Origin: Lactarius indigo
Lineage: Eukaryota > Basidiomycota > Agaricomycetes > Russulales > Russulaceae
Reading direction: 5' to 3'
Length of the DNA stretch: 64,000 bases
Assembly: GCA_025766275.1 (NCBI GenBank)
Contig: JAFKAC010000005.1
Coordinates: 1,922,001-1,986,000, forward strand
The notes under the pieces are model-generated. The model searched no databases. It saw only the letters and a program-made list of their open reading frames with translations, and was not told the origin of the DNA. A program made the position numbers and the translations under genes. Below are positions 60,401 to 64,000 of the stretch, one piece after another (position 1 is the stretch's first letter; each line of letters starts with the position of its first letter).

Positions 60401-61240
60401 TCAGCGTTTTACTCCTCTATGTATGCATGCGGACCTGCCCCATAAGCCCCAGCACCCGCCGCCGCCGCCGCCTTCGAAGTTCTCGCCAATGGGGAAACCT
60501 GCGTCGGCAATCATCTGAGCGAAGTCATTCTGGTTCGGGAAGCGCTGGGTGGATTCAGCGAGGTATTGGTTCTGTGCACGGTCACCAGTCGCCGGTGAGG
60601 ACCGTGTCTAACAATGGGTCGTCAAGGACGAGTACTGGTCATATGGCCTGCGTTGCTTCTGTCAGAAATGTAGACTGGAAGGGGGGGATACGCACGAGCA
60701 CAGTATTCGTGACTTCGCTTCGTTGACCTCGAGGCAGGTAACATGCCTCCATGGCTTGAGCATGCGGTGTGCCTCGCAGAGCGCATCTAGAATCGAGGTG
60801 ACATTCCGGACCCCAAATGTGATAGTGTAAAGGTCATTTGTGTTGTCAGGGAATAGCTTAGCGGGTAGTGTCCGGGCGTTTGCTTCTAGGGATGCGGTTT
60901 GTGGTGTTGTAGCGGTTCAAGAGTCGGCTAGAACGAGGAAAACAGAGGAAAGCGCGCGCACTGTCGCCCTGAGCACCTCGTCAGTGTTGACAACATCCAC
61001 GCGGGTCTCATAGATCCCGTATGTCTCACACGCATGGTCGGGTACGTGCAGCGCGATATCACCCATCACACCTGCAACGTCAATACAGTGTATGGGCTTA
61101 GAGCCAGGGCAAGGAAACGAGTCCTTCCAGAGACGATGCACATTGAGCGACATGAAGTCGTTCATAATGTCATAGCTGGATCCGAGCGTGTAGAACACGC
61201 TCCGCACGAGCCCTCTTAACATTATTCCGGAACCGTGCAA
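60401..61240 (-). pseudogene. coq5: COQ5 pseudogene (ubiquinone C-methyltransferase)
   Basis: Readable parts in order on the minus strand: GLVRSVFYTLGSSYDIMND, FMSLNVHRLWKDSFP, CIDVAGVMGDIALHV (methyltransferase motif I, with GGTGD changed to GVMGD), then [47 protein letters not shown] and [11 protein letters not shown] ending in CIHRGVKR at 60,401. The order matches COQ5, which methylates the ring of coenzyme Q precursors in mitochondria. The parts lie in at least three frames with stops between them, and the segment between about 60,740 and 60,560 carries several stops. Motif I has lost key glycines. A working copy must lie elsewhere if the fungus makes ubiquinone. Confidence 0.8.
60457..60472. 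repeat. Short CCG/GGC repeat in the COQ5 pseudogene
   Basis: Five tandem GCC units on the plus strand extend the run of glycine codons where COQ5 normally has only two or three. Slippage in unconstrained sequence is the simple explanation. Confidence 0.75.
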
Positions 61241-62600
61241 ATGCCGAGATACTTCCAGAACTGATAGAAGTTATGTTGGGGTTTGGCAGAGGGTTGCTGT
61301 TGGGGTGCACATGATATAAATGTAGCAGTCATTTCGGATGAGGCTTTCGCCATGGGAGCGAGCTTGTGAAGGTGAGACTGACGGATCTGCCACGATCAGA
61401 GTGCTTGAGTGCGGTCGTGTTATTGTCCTCGTCCTCGAGAGAGCCAAGAAACGGAACCTGGGAGATCCTCCAGTGGTTCACGCCGAGAGGAAAGAGTACG
61501 TATGGTAGAGTAAAAGATCTAGATCCAAAGGTGATGTATATGTGATCTGTCTCCGTCATTGGCACACGTGCGCGAGCGTAAACGAAAATTGAGAAGACTC
61601 GTCTAAACGATGGCGGAATGTGTTCAGATGGGCGTCTTCATCGTCACCTGCGAAGAAAAGGTCCTACTCTAAATAAGTTAGCATATGGGGCTAGCGCTGG
61701 CATACATCATACCCGTTCCACCTGGCTTATTGATCGTCGTTTATGTTCTACCCCTATGATAGAGCCAGAGAGCCTGTGTGACTGCAAAATTGGGGGACCG
61801 ATACGGCCTCCCGCAATGGCACGTAATACGACTCAGGCCCAGGCATACAGAGTTTGTGAGCAAAGCAAGTACGATGTCTGTCGAGAGGCCCGGGCTGCCC
61901 GCCAGCTGCATGAAATCATTTGTGTCTCTGAATGAGCGGATAAGCTCTCGCTATCGTTCGCTTTTAAGACCATCTTGCCCACTTCCGCGTCGCCGTAAAG
62001 CGTAGATTTTCTATACTGACAAGGACAGCAGAAAATCAGAATTTTGAGGACATGAAGAAATGCCGTTTTAATGGCTTGCAGGATATCTCAAACTTAAGAC
62101 GCACACTGGCAGGAGCTCCCGAGTGTAAAACAGACGGAGGTGGCACTTTAGCCTCGAGGGCATTTGTCGGTTTATACAATGCGAAGGAACGACCAACCCA
62201 AAATATTAGGGGATTGGCCAAGGGCCCGGGATTGGAGATTGGAAAGAGGATCCGTACACGTGCTGTTTTGATGGTTACAGCGTTACGCGTTACTCGTCAG
62301 GCTAGACTCGGATGACAACAGACAACTCGATGAGAGAATGTTTCCGTCCGGCTGGGCAACGCTCTGCAGCGACACCATACACCCTCGAACCAACTGCATA
62401 GAAAGTGATCCAACCGCGTCCGCGTCCTCTGTCCAAGATACACTTTTCCAAATGGCTTGTCGACCCTTTGAAAAATATTAACCGAGCAAGCAAGCAAGCG
62501 AGAAAGGTCCAGGTTCGCGTTGCGCCATCACTCCATTATTCAATATTCAATCTCTTACTTTGTTGAGCAGTCTTTCCGGTCAATACAGTGCGAACAAGTC
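61241..62600. other. Gene-poor right part, no gene seen
   Basis: Open frames at 61,329-61,565 (minus) and 62,052-62,315 (plus) have no recognisable content. I cannot assign a mobile element or RNA gene. Confidence 0.4.
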
Positions 62601-62820
62601 AACACCTGCACTCGTGGGCCATGATCTGACCTTGATCGGCCTGATCGGCGAACTTGATGCCTGAAACATCGGCGGAAACGGAACCTCCGATCGGCTGTTC
62701 ACTCGCGTGTGGTCCTGCGAACTGCACGTCTAACTGTTCCGGGTCAGTACCAGGGTGCATGTTGCACTTGGCACTACGGAGCTACAGTACTGTTAGTGCT
62801 TAATCACACGCAGAAAACGT
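62601..62820 (+). repeat. Diverged fragment related to the unrecognised gene at 52.8-53.2 kb
   Basis: Plus-strand sequence ACCTGCACTCGTGGGCC, then GATCGGCGAACTTGATGCCTG and ACATCGGCGGAAACGGAACC, matches the minus strand of about 53,210 down to 52,950, and again at CCAGGGTGCATGTTGCA. The readable piece LMPETSAETEP equals LMPGTSAETEP there. The frame is broken after it. Confidence 0.6.
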
Positions 62821-64000
62821 TTAGAAGGATCAAGCAGGGTGTAAGTCATAGCCAGGGATGGTCTACACTGGAGATAGGTCTACGGGAAGACTGGCCTGCT
62901 AGCACCGGATCAAAAAAAAAAAAAACTCTAGCTGTCTTCCCAAGCGTCTTTTTTTGTTTTTGTTTGGCTCCTGGGCGTCTTCCCGAGTTCAGCTGTTGCC
63001 TCAGGTGTCAAAGATTGTTCCCGTTGGAATGGGCACTGGGAAGTCACATATACCTATATTGGTCGTCGTTGTTTCGACACTTTCTTATATAACACCCGTA
63101 GTAAGTTATGTCGAACTTTTGTCAATTGTCGAGCTACCAGAGTATCGGATCAGGGTCTGAAATCTGAGACCCGAGGCATTCATTTCACCTGTGGGTCTGG
63201 GACAGGTGCGATCCCCACGAGGGAGAGTCAATTATGCTGCGCGAGTGTGTAAATATACCCCATGAAACAAGCTACGAACGCTCCGAATAAATTCGAGGGC
63301 CGCCCATCGTCTCCGTTGCTGAATGCTACCGTTGGTAACAACGCATGACAATTTCGTAGCCCATGCACGTGTCAGCGAGCGAGGTGAGTTGAAATCTCGG
63401 CCGTCTTCTGAACTCGAGCACGCACCGAGAAAGAAGAACGACAGTATACATTGGCGTACTGTATCGTTCATTGTAGAGATAGCTATGATACTTCCAACAA
63501 GTATGGTGCCTTTTGGCAACTGACGGGGGTCTTGGCGCCGGGGATCCCAGTCCTGCATCGGGCCCAGCAGAGGTGGGCAAGGAACAGTATCGAATTCTAC
63601 CCTTAGGCCCAAGTCATCACGCATTATGCATCCTTCGACCCGATCGCCATCACGACGCTGTCAGAAATGTCAGAAATGGGACCAAGTCATGTGGACTTGT
63701 AATTTTAATCAACTGTCAATAGAAAACGAGTATCACCCTCGAGAACAAACGTTAATTGTATAGACAAATTATGTGACGCAACGGCCCAGGAATGATGACA
63801 ACTTGGCTGCCTCATAACAGGACGCAGCCAGCTGGTGCCAGTGTGTGGCTTAAAGTGCTAGAGTGGAAGCCAACTTGGCTTGTTGCTTCAGTCCCTTATG
63901 TGCTACGGAATAGAACATGTAGCAAAAGCTGTGGGCCATTCGTTGAATATCTCGGCCTAAGCAGGGGAGTTGAGCGAGAGCGATGCGTGCGTGCCAGGAC
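62821..64000. other. Right end, no gene seen
   Basis: Several open frames of 60-130 codons (the longest at 63,232-63,624 on the minus strand) lack any known motif, and the region has homopolymers (poly-A at about 62,911-62,925). Nothing is supported. Confidence 0.4.

Overview
The window looks like nuclear DNA of an agaricomycete fungus (Basidiomycota). Genes are broken by many introns of roughly 45-70 bases with GT...AG ends, and the recognisable proteins are fungal or basidiomycete-typical (URE2-like glutathione transferase, OPT transporter, MRP-L20, SET-TAD3 fusion, DUF6534 membrane proteins). All gene models below were made by eye from splice signals and family knowledge. Exon edges are therefore approximate, and family names come from recognition, not from a search.

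Layout. Bases 1-480 hold decayed ankyrin repeats. At 1.6-3.65 kb lies the first of six related genes for small multi-pass membrane proteins (DUF6534-like). From 4.1 to 24.3 kb is a dense housekeeping and metabolism block: FEN1 flap endonuclease, isocitrate lyase, ALG7, a SET-domain/TAD3 fusion, NAD-type malic enzyme, mitochondrial ribosomal protein mL58 (MRP-L20), a glutathione transferase, a YqjM-type flavin oxidoreductase, a retroelement remnant and an OPT oligopeptide transporter. From 24.5 to 52 kb the window alternates between DUF6534 copies 2-6 (all on the minus strand) and single genes: a GH13 alpha-amylase, a basidiomycete protein of unknown role, F-actin capping protein alpha and a SAP-domain protein. 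Between 38.4 and 49.9 kb there is duplicated, mostly non-genic DNA and an inverted, broken copy of part of the glutathione transferase gene. From 52 to 64 kb come an unrecognised minus-strand gene, cullin-1, a TIGR04076-family gene, a small orphan ORF, a COQ5 pseudogene and a gene-poor right end.

How the genes relate. Isocitrate lyase and malic enzyme both handle C4/C2 carbon. ALG7 starts N-glycan synthesis. TAD3 is half of the tRNA wobble deaminase. Cullin-1 is the scaffold of SCF ubiquitin ligases. They look like ordinary neighbours, not a pathway cluster. The accessory feature of the window is the DUF6534 family, which has expanded by segmental duplication: each copy keeps a TATA-like element near its start codon, the same many-intron layout with a 15-base micro-exon, and a similar 3' flank.

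Quality caution. At least seven single extra bases break otherwise excellent reading frames in conserved genes (three in FEN1, two in isocitrate lyase, one in the OPT transporter, one in DUF6534 copy 1), with a likely eighth at about 31.6 kb. All are insertions, which fits uncorrected sequencing error better than gene decay. The glutathione transferase copy at 48.5 kb and COQ5 at 60.4 kb are, in contrast, truly decayed.
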